NCBI GenBank assembly: GCA_026705345.1
Contig: JAPPAV010000061.1
Span: forward strand, 1 to 52,997
DNA: 52,997 nucleotides
From: Gammaproteobacteria bacterium
GTDB taxonomy: Bacteria; Pseudomonadota; Gammaproteobacteria; Pseudomonadales; Azotimanducaceae
Direction: 5' to 3'
Shown here: positions 36,824 through 47,100 of the stretch, piece after piece
How positions within the stretch are numbered: the stretch's first letter is position 1
How the letters are laid out: each line of letters starts with the position of its first letter
The notes under the pieces: model-generated
What the model saw: the letters and a program-made list of their open reading frames with translations, nothing else
Told to the model about the DNA's origin: nothing
Database searches by the model: none
Position numbers and translations under genes: made by a program

Positions 36824-38691
36824 CCCTCGTTGCCTCGACGCCGTTGGGTCCCGCCCTCGCGGTGACGTTCATGCTTGGATCCGCCGTCGCCTTGGCGAAC
36901 CCCGCCGAACACTACGCCGCCCGCTGCGCCGCATGCCACGACGCGCCACCCGACGACAAGACGCCCGCTGTCGACGCCGTCAAACGCATGAACAGCGTGC
37001 GGGTCCGGCATGCCTTGACACGAGGCAACATGCACCAGCATGTCGAGGACTTGAGCCGACCCCAGGTCGAGGCGCTGATCGATCACCTCGTCGGGGATCA
37101 GGCAACGTTGATTCCCGACAGCGCGTACTGCGGGCAGAAGGCCGCAACTGCACCGAAGATCGCGCGATGGGGCTACGACGAGCGCAACACGCGGTGGCAA
37201 CGCGATACCTCGATCAATGCCGACAACGTCGATACGCTGCGGCTGAAGTGGGCATTTGCGGTGCCGAACGTGTCCCAGATGCGGTCCCAACCCGCCGTGT
37301 CGGGCGACACCGTGTTCCTGCCCACCACGGGAGGCGAGCTGTACGCCCTCGCCCGCGATAGCGGTTGCATCAAGTGGCAGTATGACGCGGACCGACCGCT
37401 ACGCACCGCCGTCACGCTCGGCCGCATCGGCGACAAAGGTGTCTTGTTCGTCGGCGACCAGGGAACGTCGATCCACGCCATCGACGCCGCGACCGGCGAG
37501 TTGATCTGGCAGCGCCATGTCGCCGTGTTCGAAGCATCCATGGCAACCGGCGCACCGGTGCAATACCGCGACCGCCTGTACGTGCCGATCTCCTCCATCG
37601 ACGTGGCACTTGCGATGCGTCCAACCTACGAATGCTGCAAGTCGCACGGCGCCGTTCGCGCCCTCGATGCCGCGACCGGCAAGATCCTCTGGACCGCGCA
37701 CATGACCGAGGATGCCAAACCGACCTACAAGAACAGCCTGGGCGTGCAGATGTGGGGCCCCTCTGGCGCCCCGGTTTGGACCACGCCGGCCATCGACGCC
37801 AAGCGCGGCGTGCTCTATGTCGGCACCGGGGAGAACACGTCGTCCCCGGCCACCGGCATGTCCGACGCGATCGTCGCCATCGCCCTGGCGGACGGTGCAA
37901 TCCGCTGGCACTTCCAGGGCACGGCGAACGACGCCTTCAACATGGCCTGCGGACGCCGGGCAGGGCCGAACTGCCCGAAGGAAAACGGGCCCGATTTCGA
38001 CTTCGGCGCGTCGGTGATTCTCACCAAGGACACCCAGGGCAGGGACATCCTCCTGGCTGGACAGAAATCCGGCGACGTCTACGCCCTCGATCCGGATCGC
38101 GACGGCGCGCTCCGCTGGCAGCGGCGGATCGGTCCGGGCAGCGCCTTGGGCGGCGTGCATTGGGGGATAGCGACGGACGAGGCCCACGTCTACGTGCCGA
38201 TCGCGGATCCGCCCACCCTCGGTGCCCGGGGAAGTCCTGGCGTCTGGGCACTGAAGATCGACGACGGCACCGATGTCTGGAGTTACCCAGCAGGCCGCGG
38301 CTGCGAACTCACCGGTTTCCCTCGGCGCGGCGCACCGTGGCCGGACTGCCCGTTCCACTTCGCATTCTCGGCGGCGGTGAGCATCGCCGGCGACGTGGTT
38401 CTGGCCGGCGCATTGGACGGTCGCGTATTCGCATTCGACCGGCGCGACGGCGCCATCCGCTGGCAGTTCGCCACCAAACGGAGCTTCGAAGCCGTCAACG
38501 GCATCGACGGCCAGGGCGGCGCCATCGACAATCCGGGTGTCTTGGCCGTGGACGACCTCGTCTTCGTCACATCCGGTTACGGCATGTTCGGGCAGATGCC
38601 GGGCAACGTGCTCCTGGTGTTCCAATTGGACGCGTCCCAGTCCGCGTCCGAGGGGCAATCCCAACACCAAGAGCCGGAACGAGGCGGCTAG
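36820..38691 (+). CDS. Quinoprotein dehydrogenase with heme c (polyvinyl-alcohol dehydrogenase type)
   Basis: Periplasmic protein of 623 residues. A signal peptide (residues 1-26) precedes a heme c motif, Cys36-Ala-Ala-Cys39-His40. The rest is an eight-bladed PQQ-type beta-propeller with repeated blade ends such as IDAATGELIWQ, LDAATGKILW and FDRRDGAIRWQ, and a vicinal cysteine pair in YECCKSHG. Size and order match polyvinyl-alcohol dehydrogenases, which oxidise secondary alcohols with PQQ and pass electrons to cytochrome c. The start at 36820 is favoured over 36808 because it sits at ATGA overlap with the dehalogenase-like gene and has GGGAGG upstream. The pair may act on related alcohols. 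No PQQ biosynthesis genes are in the window. Confidence 0.85.
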   Translation: MTLVASTPLGPALAVTFMLGSAVALANPAEHYAARCAACHDAPPDDKTPAVDAVKRMNSVRVRHALTRGNMHQHVEDLSRPQVEALIDHLVGDQATLIPDSAYCGQKAATAPKIARWGYDERNTRWQRDTSINADNVDTLRLKWAFAVPNVSQMRSQPAVSGDTVFLPTTGGELYALARDSGCIKWQYDADRPLRTAVTLGRIGDKGVLFVGDQGTSIHAIDAATGELIWQRHVAVFEASMATGAPVQYRDRLYVPISSIDVALAMRPTYECCKSHGAVRALDAATGKILWTAHMTEDAKPTYKNSLGVQMWGPSGAPVWTTPAIDAKRGVLYVGTGENTSSPATGMSDAIVAIALADGAIRWHFQGTANDAFNMACGRRAGPNCPKENGPDFDFGASVILTKDTQGRDILLAGQKSGDVYALDPDRDGALRWQRRIGPGSALGGVHWGIATDEAHVYVPIADPPTLGARGSPGVWALKIDDGTDVWSYPAGRGCELTGFPRRGAPWPDCPFHFAFSAAVSIAGDVVLAGALDGRVFAFDRRDGAIRWQFATKRSFEAVNGIDGQGGAIDNPGVLAVDDLVFVTSGYGMFGQMPGNVLLVFQLDASQSASEGQSQHQEPERGG

Positions 38692-38703
38692 CCCTCACCG
38701 AAC

Positions 38704-39114
38704 ATGCCACAGAGGTCGGCGCCGCCCGAATGGGCACTGAAATCTGCCGTCGCCCGGCTCGCCACCCTCGATGGGGAGAGACCCCACCTGGTTCCCGTGG
38801 TGTTCTGCGAACTGGACGGCGTTCTCTTCATCCCCGTCGACGGCAAGCCAAAGTCCGGGGCGCGGTTGAAGCGGCTGAGGAACATCGAGCGCAACCCCGC
38901 AGTCGCCGTCCTGGTCGACCGGTACTCGGACGACTGGTCCGAGCTGTGCTGGACGCGAATCGACGGCCGCGCGGAGATCGTCGCTACCCACGACGGGATT
39001 CGAGCGGCACTTGAGGCCAAGTATCCACAGTATGAGCACGTCGAGATTGGCACGACGGCGATTCGGGTCACAATCGAAGGCGTCACGTCCTGGTCAGCCG
39101 AGGGACCGCGTTGA
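38704..39114 (+). CDS. PPOX-class flavin/F420-binding protein
   Basis: Small cytoplasmic protein of 136 residues with the split-barrel fold of pyridoxamine-phosphate-oxidase relatives. The LATLDGERPHLVPVVF opening and VDGKPKSGARLKRLRNIERNP block match the subfamily described as PPOX-class F420-dependent (TIGR03668-like). Such proteins bind F420, FMN or heme, and the ligand cannot be decided here. It starts 12 bp after the quinoprotein gene and precedes the FG-GAP lipoprotein gene by 12 bp, so it is likely part of the same transcript from 36140 to 40863. Confidence 0.82.
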   Translation: MPQRSAPPEWALKSAVARLATLDGERPHLVPVVFCELDGVLFIPVDGKPKSGARLKRLRNIERNPAVAVLVDRYSDDWSELCWTRIDGRAEIVATHDGIRAALEAKYPQYEHVEIGTTAIRVTIEGVTSWSAEGPR

Positions 39115-39126
39115 GCGACCCTGACG

Positions 39127-40863
39127 ATGCGTAGATCCGTTCACCCACTCCGGCTCCTCGCGGTCCCCGGCATCGTCGCCGCAAGTCTTTGCGTCTCATG
39201 CGGCGGCGGCGGCGGTGGCGGGTCCACACCGCCGCCCACGCCGCCGGCACCGCCTCCACCATCCCCACCCCCGCCCGGTCCCGGATCCTCAATGACCGTG
39301 CGGTTCACCGACGTGACCCCGGAATCCGGCATTCGCTATCAACACGCCTACGTCAACCCAACGCCGAACTCGGAGACCGAAGAGTTCGGCGGCGGGGTCG
39401 CGGCCGGCGACTACGACGGCGACGGCTTGGTGGATCTCTTCGTACTGCGCGGCGACGTCGGCAACAACCTCCTGTACCGGAACCTGGGCGACAACGTCTT
39501 TCGCGACATGTCGCACGAGGCCGGCGTCGCCTACACCAAGACAAACGGCGAGAACCACCGTCACAGCGGGCCGGCTTTCGCCGACATGGACGGCGATGGC
39601 GACCTGGACCTGTTTGTCGGCGGCATCGAGCACGACCCGTCGTTCCTTTTCCGAAACAACGGCGACGGCACGTTCTCGGACGCGACGCGCGGATCCGGCA
39701 TCGACACGATCGCCTCCAAGCAGACCCTCTCGGCCGGCTTCGGAGACTACGACCTCGACGGCGATCTCGACATGTTCCTGACCCATTGGGGAACCCCGCG
39801 GGAAGCCGGTGCGAGTGTGAACACCGAGCACCTTTGGCGGAACGACACGACCGACGAGGGCATTCGATTCACCGACGTCAGCCTCGTATCGGGCATCGCC
39901 GAGGAGATCATCGAACCCGACCCGGTGGGCTCGTCCCATGGTGGAGACTTCGACTACACGTTCACGCCGACCTTCGCGCGCATCACCGACGACCGCTATC
40001 CCGACCTCGTCATCGCGGCCGACTTCCTGACCTCCCGCTACTTCGTGAACAACGGGGACGGGACCTTCAGAAACGAAACAGACCCGGACGTGATCGTCGA
40101 CCGCAACGGCATGGGGTCGGCGGTGGGCGACTACGACGGCGATGGCGACCTCGACTGGTTCGTCAGTTCCATCTGGGCCGTTCCCGACTCCCTCGGCCGA
40201 CAGACGTTCGAACTCGGCAACCGGCTCTACAACAACCACGGCGGGCTGTTCTCCGACGTGACGGAGGCGGCCGGGGTCCACGACGGCGGCTGGGGCTGGG
40301 GTTCGTGCTTCGCCGACTTCGACAACGACGGCGACCTCGACATCTACCACACCAACGGCTGGCTGGAGCCCTTCGAGCCGAGCAACTTCCACGAGGACAA
40401 AAGCCGATTCTTCCACTCACAGGGCGACGGCACCTTCACCGAACGGGCCGCATCAGCCGGCATCGCCGATGCGGAGTTGGGTCACGGCATCGTCTGCGCG
40501 GACTTCGACGACGACGGCGACGTCGACATCTTCCAGGCCCACCTGAACGAAGTGAACTCGGCAACGCTTTGGCGCAACGACACGCCGAGCCGGAACTATC
40601 TCAAGGTGAAGCTCAACGGACGACCGCCGAACACCGAGGCGGCCGGTGCACGGATCCGGGTAACGGTCGACGGAACCGAGCAGCTTCGCGAGATACACAT
40701 CGGCAGCAATTTCACTTCACAGAATCCCGCCGTTCAGATATTCGGACTGGACGATGCAACCGTAGTCGACACGCTCGCGGTGGAGTGGCCCGACGGACTG
40801 AGGACCGACATGGTCGACGTGGAACAAGGCCAAACGCTGACCATCGACCACCCGGAGCTCTGA
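39127..40863 (+). CDS. CRTAC1-like FG-GAP/ASPIC-UnbV lipoprotein
   Basis: Surface or periplasmic lipoprotein of 578 residues. The signal region ends in CVSC with Cys25 as probable lipidation site, followed by seven glycines and a proline-rich spacer (about 32-54). Residues 58-480 form a beta-propeller of FG-GAP/VCBS repeats with calcium-binding loops of the type GDYDGDG, DMDGDGDLDLF, DYDLDGDLDMF and DFDNDGDLDIY. The C-terminal 90 residues are an ASPIC/UnbV domain (NYLKVKLNG...AAGARIRVTV, ending with a GQTLTIDH). Proteins of this build bind ligands or partners; a role in adhesion or complex assembly is plausible but unproven. It starts 12 bp after the preceding gene. Confidence 0.88.
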   Translation: MRRSVHPLRLLAVPGIVAASLCVSCGGGGGGGSTPPPTPPAPPPPSPPPPGPGSSMTVRFTDVTPESGIRYQHAYVNPTPNSETEEFGGGVAAGDYDGDGLVDLFVLRGDVGNNLLYRNLGDNVFRDMSHEAGVAYTKTNGENHRHSGPAFADMDGDGDLDLFVGGIEHDPSFLFRNNGDGTFSDATRGSGIDTIASKQTLSAGFGDYDLDGDLDMFLTHWGTPREAGASVNTEHLWRNDTTDEGIRFTDVSLVSGIAEEIIEPDPVGSSHGGDFDYTFTPTFARITDDRYPDLVIAADFLTSRYFVNNGDGTFRNETDPDVIVDRNGMGSAVGDYDGDGDLDWFVSSIWAVPDSLGRQTFELGNRLYNNHGGLFSDVTEAAGVHDGGWGWGSCFADFDNDGDLDIYHTNGWLEPFEPSNFHEDKSRFFHSQGDGTFTERAASAGIADAELGHGIVCADFDDDGDVDIFQAHLNEVNSATLWRNDTPSRNYLKVKLNGRPPNTEAAGARIRVTVDGTEQLREIHIGSNFTSQNPAVQIFGLDDATVVDTLAVEWPDGLRTDMVDVEQGQTLTIDHPEL

Positions 40864-40951
40864 CCATCGAGCAACGCCTGACGAGCTGCCAAAGGTATCG
40901 AGAATACGAGTATGCTCGGGCAACGCAGGCCGCATACTTGGGGAGGTGAGC

Positions 40952-42709
40952 TTGGCAAAGCCGAAGTCTGATAGCGGCAAGCTGCGGTGGACGTTGATTG
41001 GCGCTTTGGTGGTGTTCGTCGCAATGGCGGACTGGTACGCCGACGGCCTGGGTCCCCGAGTGATACTGGGCACGGCGACCTTGAACCTCACGTCGGAACC
41101 CGATGCGGCCCGGGTGTTTCTGGACGGCGAGTTCGTTGGGCGAACGCCGCTTGTGGACCAGACCGTGCGACCAAGGGCAACGGTCGTGCGGATGGAGCAT
41201 CGGTTCCATGACGCCGTTGCACGCAGCGTGAGTCCGGGCCGCAGCGAGGTGGTCGATCTGCATATCGAATTCCCGCCCGCCCTCGGCAGTCTGGAGATCG
41301 TGACCAATCCTCGCGGTGCCACGGTCCTAGTGGACGGCGAGGAGATTGACCAGGTGTCCCCTATCCTCTTGTCGCCCCATCCAACGGGCGCGGTCGAGGT
41401 CACCGCATCGATCCATGGACGGGAGACCAAGACCGAACTGGTCGAGGTGCTTCCACGCCAGGCCACGGAGCTCTCCATTGAATTGGAACGCGTGGCGATG
41501 AGCGAGATCTATGTCGCGCGCACACCCTCCGATCTCGAACTCAAGATCGGCGACCAGCGCTACGAACCGGGGATGACGCTGCCGATCGGCGCCTACAAGC
41601 TGAGCGCCGAGCGGTCGGGCTACGCGCCCGTTGAGAAGACGGTGGAATTCACGCGGGGACGCAACGATCACTCGGTCAGGCTCGTGCGGCTGCAAGGCGC
41701 GCTGTCGTTGTCGGTCAGTCCGCCGAATGCCGCGGTCGAGGTGTCCTATCCCGAAGGTGCGGGTTGGCGAAAGCTGCCCTACAAGGAAGGGATGCGCATC
41801 CCCACGGGACCGGTGACCGTGCGGGCGACGGCACTCGGCCACCGCAGCTACGAGCAGCGGATGACCATGGCTGCGAAACCGCTGTCCCATGCCATCCGTT
41901 TGGAGCCATACGATGTACGACCCGGAAGACGTTTTCGCGACAGCCTCGCATCGGGCGGCGAAGGCCCGCTTCTCGTGGTGATTGGGGCGGGTACCTTTCG
42001 TATGGGTTCCACCGGCGGTTCGGCGGACGAAACACCGGTGCGTACCGTCGACGTCGCCCAGCCGTTCGCCATCGGCGTGTTCGAAACGACGCGTGGCGAC
42101 TACGACCGGTTTCGAGTGGCCCAAGGGTTGCCAGAAGCCACATCAAGCTCAGCGGACGGCGACGACTCGCTGCCGCCGGAGTCCCTGGCTCGACTTCCCG
42201 TTACCCGTTTGAGCTGGCGGAACTCGAAGGACTACGTCGCCTGGCTCAGCAAGGAAACGGGTCACCGTTACCGGCTGCCGAGCGAGGCGGAGTGGGAGTA
42301 CGTGGCCCGGGCCGGGTCGACCGGTCGCTACTACTTCGGCGCTGACCCGACCATGCTCTGCGCCCATGCCAACATCGCCGATAGCACCTACGCGATCACC
42401 TATCCGAAACCGGGCGTTGCCGCCTGTTCCGACGGTGCGCTACGAGTCGCCGTCGTGGGAGGTCGGTCGGTTAATCCGTTCGGAGTCCACGACATTCTGG
42501 GCAATGTCGAGGAATGGGTCGCGGACTGCTGGCGGGACAACTACAAGGGCGCACCGCCAGATCAGAGCGCGAGGAACGGTGACTGCCCTGCGCACGTCTT
42601 GCGCGGCGGTGCATGGGACTCGCTTCCCCACGAATCGACCGTGAGTGTCCGGTCGACCAGCACTCGTGGCAGCTCCACACGGGGCGTACGAGTGGTCCGG
42701 GAATTGTAG
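40952..42709 (+). CDS. Membrane-anchored PEGA repeat / SUMF1 domain protein
   Basis: Protein of about 585 residues with one N-terminal membrane segment (about 11-30). Three or four PEGA-like beta repeats follow: LNLTSEPDAARVFLDGEFVG, LEIVTNPRGATVLVDGEEI, a more divergent one with PIGAYKLSAERSGYAPVEK, and possibly one near residue 245. Residues 340-585 are a SUMF1 (formylglycine-enzyme-like) domain with FRMGS, ETTRGDYDRF, RLPSEAEWEYVARAG and FGVHDILGNVEEWVADCW. The C-terminal part reads RGGAWDSLPHESTVSVRS and lacks the paired catalytic cysteines of true formylglycine-generating enzymes, so it is probably a binding or sensor domain. TTG at 40952 is preferred because GGGAGG lies 5-6 nt before it; a GTG at 40946 is the alternative. 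Confidence 0.8.
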   Translation: MAKPKSDSGKLRWTLIGALVVFVAMADWYADGLGPRVILGTATLNLTSEPDAARVFLDGEFVGRTPLVDQTVRPRATVVRMEHRFHDAVARSVSPGRSEVVDLHIEFPPALGSLEIVTNPRGATVLVDGEEIDQVSPILLSPHPTGAVEVTASIHGRETKTELVEVLPRQATELSIELERVAMSEIYVARTPSDLELKIGDQRYEPGMTLPIGAYKLSAERSGYAPVEKTVEFTRGRNDHSVRLVRLQGALSLSVSPPNAAVEVSYPEGAGWRKLPYKEGMRIPTGPVTVRATALGHRSYEQRMTMAAKPLSHAIRLEPYDVRPGRRFRDSLASGGEGPLLVVIGAGTFRMGSTGGSADETPVRTVDVAQPFAIGVFETTRGDYDRFRVAQGLPEATSSSADGDDSLPPESLARLPVTRLSWRNSKDYVAWLSKETGHRYRLPSEAEWEYVARAGSTGRYYFGADPTMLCAHANIADSTYAITYPKPGVAACSDGALRVAVVGGRSVNPFGVHDILGNVEEWVADCWRDNYKGAPPDQSARNGDCPAHVLRGGAWDSLPHESTVSVRSTSTRGSSTRGVRVVREL

Positions 42710-42855
42710 GAATCTGTCGACGCTCGCCCTGCCCGCTGGATCGCCGATCGCGGCACGCCAGCGTTCATTGGCCACCGTTCACGCGGCCACGCTGTACCGT
42801 CCCGTTCCGCCAGCCGCAAGCGACCTGAGGGCATCCAAACAGCCGTGGCGCGTCG

Positions 42856-44088
42856 TCAGACCTCGCCGTCGAGCAATTCGCCAAGCTTCTCGAGCAGGCC
42901 CTCGCCGCGCACGTTCCTGGCTAGGATGACGCCATCGGAATCGACTAGGACGTTCATCGGAATCGCGAGTACCCCGAACTGGGCGGGGATCGGGCTGTCG
43001 TAGGCCATGAAGTCGCAGGTATTGATCCAGGTGATGCCGTCCTCCGTGGAGGCGTCCTCCCAATCCTCCCGGTTGTCGTCCAGCGAGAACGCGAAGATGT
43101 CGAAACCCCGCTCGCCGAATTGTTGGATTGCGGTCTTCAAGGTCGGCACCTCAGCCCGGCAGGGTCCGCACCAGGACGCCCAAAGCTCGATCAGCACGAC
43201 ATCGTTCTTGGCAAGCGAGTCTTGGAGGCGATGGGTCTCGCCGTCGAGCCCGACTGCCGAGAAATCCGTGACGGTGCTGCCAACCTGCACGATTTGGGCG
43301 GTCTCCCGCATGCGGATGCCCGTTTCGGTTCGCGCCCGCAACGCGGTGACGGTCGAGGTGGGTAGCTCGGCGCTCGACTGCAATTGGTCCAAGCGCTTTA
43401 GTGCCTCGGTACCGCCAAGCCCGCCCATCTCGATCGCGAACAGGCTGGCCAGCGGATCGTCGTCCGACAAGGCGACCCTCCGCAAGGCGCCGCCCCGAAT
43501 CCGGTTGAGTTCGTTGTAGAGCCGAATGGCCTCCTCGGTCAATGCCTCCCGCTCGGGTCCCTCCTCGAGATCGGCCTTTGCCGCCATGACCTCGGCATAG
43601 TCTTCGAGTACTTCGCCGTATTCCTCTGTGTCCCGCCACACGGCGACCACGCGCTGATTGTAAGGTCCGCCGTCCGCCGAGAGCCCGGCCACCGGTCCCG
43701 CGTAGCCAATGCGGATCTCGCCAGGTTCAAGAACGAACTGCACGCTACCCTTGGAGTTGCCTTCGTCATCCTTGGCCGACAGCGAAACGCGTCCCATGTC
43801 GGTCACCTGGCCCTCCAGACGGAAACGACCATCGAGAATGGGTGCACGGGCCACGTCGACGCTCGACCCAAGTACGGCAGTCGAACGGGTCAGAACGACT
43901 TCGCCTTGTTCGACGGCATCGCCCAAATCGCCCACGATCACGTAGTCTGCTGCGCGAGCACCCACGCTCATCGCCAGCACTCCCGCGACCGTCAGGCCGA
44001 CGCGCAGTACGAAGGTCCCCCGAATCGCTGAACGGAGCCACCCCGCCCGGAACCTGGGTGCCGGGCAGGGATGGACCGTGGACGTCAC
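42856..44088 (-). CDS. TlpA-like periplasmic thioredoxin with N-terminal beta domain
   Basis: Secreted protein of 410 residues. A long N-terminus ends in a signal peptide (VGLTVAGVLAMSVGARAA). Residues of about 47-140 resemble the DUF4369-like beta domain that often precedes such thioredoxins. The C-terminal domain has LWASWCGPC (Cys307 and Cys310) and the cis-proline region VLAIPMN. It would reduce or shuffle disulfides in the periplasm. The start is a GTG at 44088, 13 nt after the stop of the TonB receptor gene, without a clear ribosome binding site; the true start may be a little downstream. It has a paralogue on the other side of that receptor. Confidence 0.83.
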   Translation of the reverse strand: MTSTVHPCPAPRFRAGWLRSAIRGTFVLRVGLTVAGVLAMSVGARAADYVIVGDLGDAVEQGEVVLTRSTAVLGSSVDVARAPILDGRFRLEGQVTDMGRVSLSAKDDEGNSKGSVQFVLEPGEIRIGYAGPVAGLSADGGPYNQRVVAVWRDTEEYGEVLEDYAEVMAAKADLEEGPEREALTEEAIRLYNELNRIRGGALRRVALSDDDPLASLFAIEMGGLGGTEALKRLDQLQSSAELPTSTVTALRARTETGIRMRETAQIVQVGSTVTDFSAVGLDGETHRLQDSLAKNDVVLIELWASWCGPCRAEVPTLKTAIQQFGERGFDIFAFSLDDNREDWEDASTEDGITWINTCDFMAYDSPIPAQFGVLAIPMNVLVDSDGVILARNVRGEGLLEKLGELLDGEV

Positions 44089-44101
44089 CGGTGTCTACAG
44101 C

Positions 44102-47100
44102 CTAGAGAGACAACGACTTGTGGAGGGTCAGGCGATAGGATCGCCCTTGGGTCCACTCGAAGAACGGGTTGATGCTGTACTCCGTGGTGCGCTCGGGGTC
44201 GCCTTCGGCAAGTCCCCGATTGGTCTGGGAGTTGGTCGCGAAGGCGTCGGTCACGTTGTTGACCGTGAAGGTCGCACGCAGGCCGTCCATCCAGCTCGGG
44301 GCGTTGAAGAACGTGTCCTGGCCGAAATCGTAGACGACGACCAAGTCCATGATCGTCGCGGGTCGGGTGGTAAAGACGTATCCGTCGGTGCCGCCGGACC
44401 GGATCGTGCTGGTGGAACCGGCCGCCTGTCCGTCGACGCTCAACGAGAAACCCCCGCGCCGCCAGGAAACCCGAGCGTAGCTCTGGTACGCCGGGACTGG
44501 CGGCAGGAAGGCGTCCCGACTGTAGCTGACGTCGTCCCTTACCTTGAGGGCGCTTTGGACCTCGTCGATAGCCGCATCCGCCTGCACATCGAATTTCCTC
44601 GTGATCCCGCGTCGGACGGTCACCGAGAAATCACCGACATCGGTGGGCAACTCGTAGCCCAACTCCAAGTCCGCTCCGGAGCGCTCGACACGCCCCACAT
44701 TGACCCAGCGATCATCCCTGATGTAGATGTCCTCCTCGGGGATGTAGAGCACGTTGCTCGGCAGGTTGTTGGGGTCGATGCCCGTCAGGGAGCTGAAATA
44801 GGCGATCCGATCCACCGCTACGGTGTCACTCCATGCCGCCTTCAGCGACAACCCGGCTACGGGGGTCCACTCCGCCGAAAGGCTCACCGTGTCGGCCGTC
44901 TCCGGCAAGAGCTTGTCGTTGCCGCCGGTGTGGATGAACACGTTGTTGTGGGTCTGCGTCCGTCCTTGCGAATCAGGTCCGGTGAAATACAGACCCCGAA
45001 ACGCAGCGGCCGGCTGCCGTTCCAGCGTCCGGCTGATCAATTGATTCATCTGCGGGGCCACGAAGGACGTGTGGGCATTCGCCTTCAATACGAGGACGTC
45101 GGTCGGCGCATAGGCGAAGCCCGCGCTCCAGGTGAATTCGGCGCCCGGATCCGCAGGGTTGTCCGTGCCCGCCTCGCCAGACGCGGACTCCCGGTATTCC
45201 ACGTCGACGTTGGAATAGGAGTCGTAGCGACCGGATAGCGTCAGCGTCAGGCTCTCGATGCCGGGTTTGGCGTTCCGACTGCGTATCAGGGGAACGGAGC
45301 CTTCGAAAAACGCCGAGTGGGTGTCGCGACCGATGCGCGTGTTGAAGGCTGCCGCATTCACCGGCGAATCGCCCGAGCAACCCAGTGCGCTGCAGGTGCT
45401 CGAGTGGAACTCGGACATCGTGTCGATGACATCCTGCCGGAAGTTGTAGCCGCCCACCAAGGCGATGACGCCACCACCGACTTCGAACAGCTCGCCGCGT
45501 ACCTGGGCCTCGAACTGGGTCTGTTGGTTCGTAGACGCAGTGTTCAAGCCGGGAGATATGTAGCCGGACAGATCGCCGAAAGGACTGATCGGGTCCGCCG
45601 GTGGTCCAAGGACTCTACAGCTCGAGGCAAAGAAGCCGCGGGGTGGGCTGTAGGCGTAGCTCGTGCCGCCATTTGGTTCGACTGCTGCGCTGCACTCGTC
45701 CTCCGTGATGCCCGAAATCGTGGTGATGAGGAGTGGGGTGGTGCCGTCGCTGTTCATGCCGGTGCGCAATGTGCCACTGTCCAGCACGTTGATCCGCTGG
45801 GCATCGACTTCCTCCTGGGAGCGGCTGAACTCCGCCTGCCATCGCCAACCGCTCGTACCGAGAACGCCGTCCGCACCGAGTCGGGTGTACAGGTCTTCCT
45901 TTTCCCCCTCGAAATACCTTGCCGGCGCATTCAGAATCTGGGCTTGTGCGGTCACCCGCCTGCCGAACGGATTGAACGGATTGCCTGCGTGAAGAAAGTT
46001 GCTGTAGGTACTCAAACCATTGTTGGCATTCGACTCCTTTTGCGTATAGCGGAGAGTGCCGTGCAGCGCGACGACGTCCGAGAGATCGTAGTCGATTCCG
46101 AGGTTGATCGAATTGTGGCGCTGCTCCGGGCGTAGGCTGTAGCCAACCTCCGCGTCCTCGCCCCAATTGGGGGGACCGAAGATCTCGATGCTGTTGAGAT
46201 CGTCGCCGGGCTGGAAGCCGCTTGGCAACGTGAGGTCGGACTGGCAAACGGCTCGCCTCTGGTCGACGGCGTCAAGCGCGTTGTACTCGCTGAGCGTGAT
46301 GACTTGACCGTCGAGCACGTACACGACCGCCTTGGTCGCGTCGCAGAGTTGGTCGAAGAAGTAGCTGTAGATGCGCACCTGGGGTCCCGGAAGCCCGTTC
46401 TTCTGGACGCCGTCGTCGCGATTGGCGTGAATGATGGTGTCACGGGACGACGCATCGAGCCCGGAGTCGTAGAAGTGCTCGAAGCCCACCACGGCGCGCG
46501 CCCCGCGCCAGGCGAAGCCCGTGGAGATGCTCGCGCGGGTCTCGTCGTATCCAGCCTTGGCCGGGCGACCGTGGTCGATGCTGACTTCGATACCCTGGTA
46601 GTCCTTGCGCGTGATGATGTTCACAACGCCGCCAACCGCGTCGGAGCCGTAGATGGCAGAAGCCCCGTCGAGCAGCACCTCGACACGATCGACCATCGAC
46701 AGCGGGATCGTGGAGATGTCGGTGACGCCGCCTAGAATGCCGCTGTAGCCGATCCGCCGTCCATCCACCAGGATCAGGGTCGATTCGCTGCCGAGACCAC
46801 GCAGATTAACGGTGGAGGCCCCGGTGACGTTCTCGATGCCGTTTAGTTCCGAGCCGTAGGTCTCGTTGGTGCCGTTGACGTTCTGCGGTAGTTGACGCAG
46901 CAACCGCGGCAGCGTCAGTTCGCCGGAGGCCTCGATGGCGTCCCGGTCCAGGATTATTACATCGCGGGACAATTCGGAAGGCGTGCGCGCCAGCCGACTG
47001 CCGGTAACGACGACGACTTCGACCTGTTGTTCCGCCTCGTCGTCTGCGTCGTCTGCGTCGTCGGCTTCCTGCGCGACAACCGGGTAGGCGAGACCGGCGG

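Noticed and set aside
37399-38670. Long minus-strand open frame over the quinoprotein gene
   Set aside because: The plus strand carries signal peptide, heme motif and propeller repeats; the minus frame has none.
40952-42709. Formylglycine-generating enzyme
   Set aside because: The catalytic cysteine pair is missing at the C-terminus and no sulfatase is nearby.
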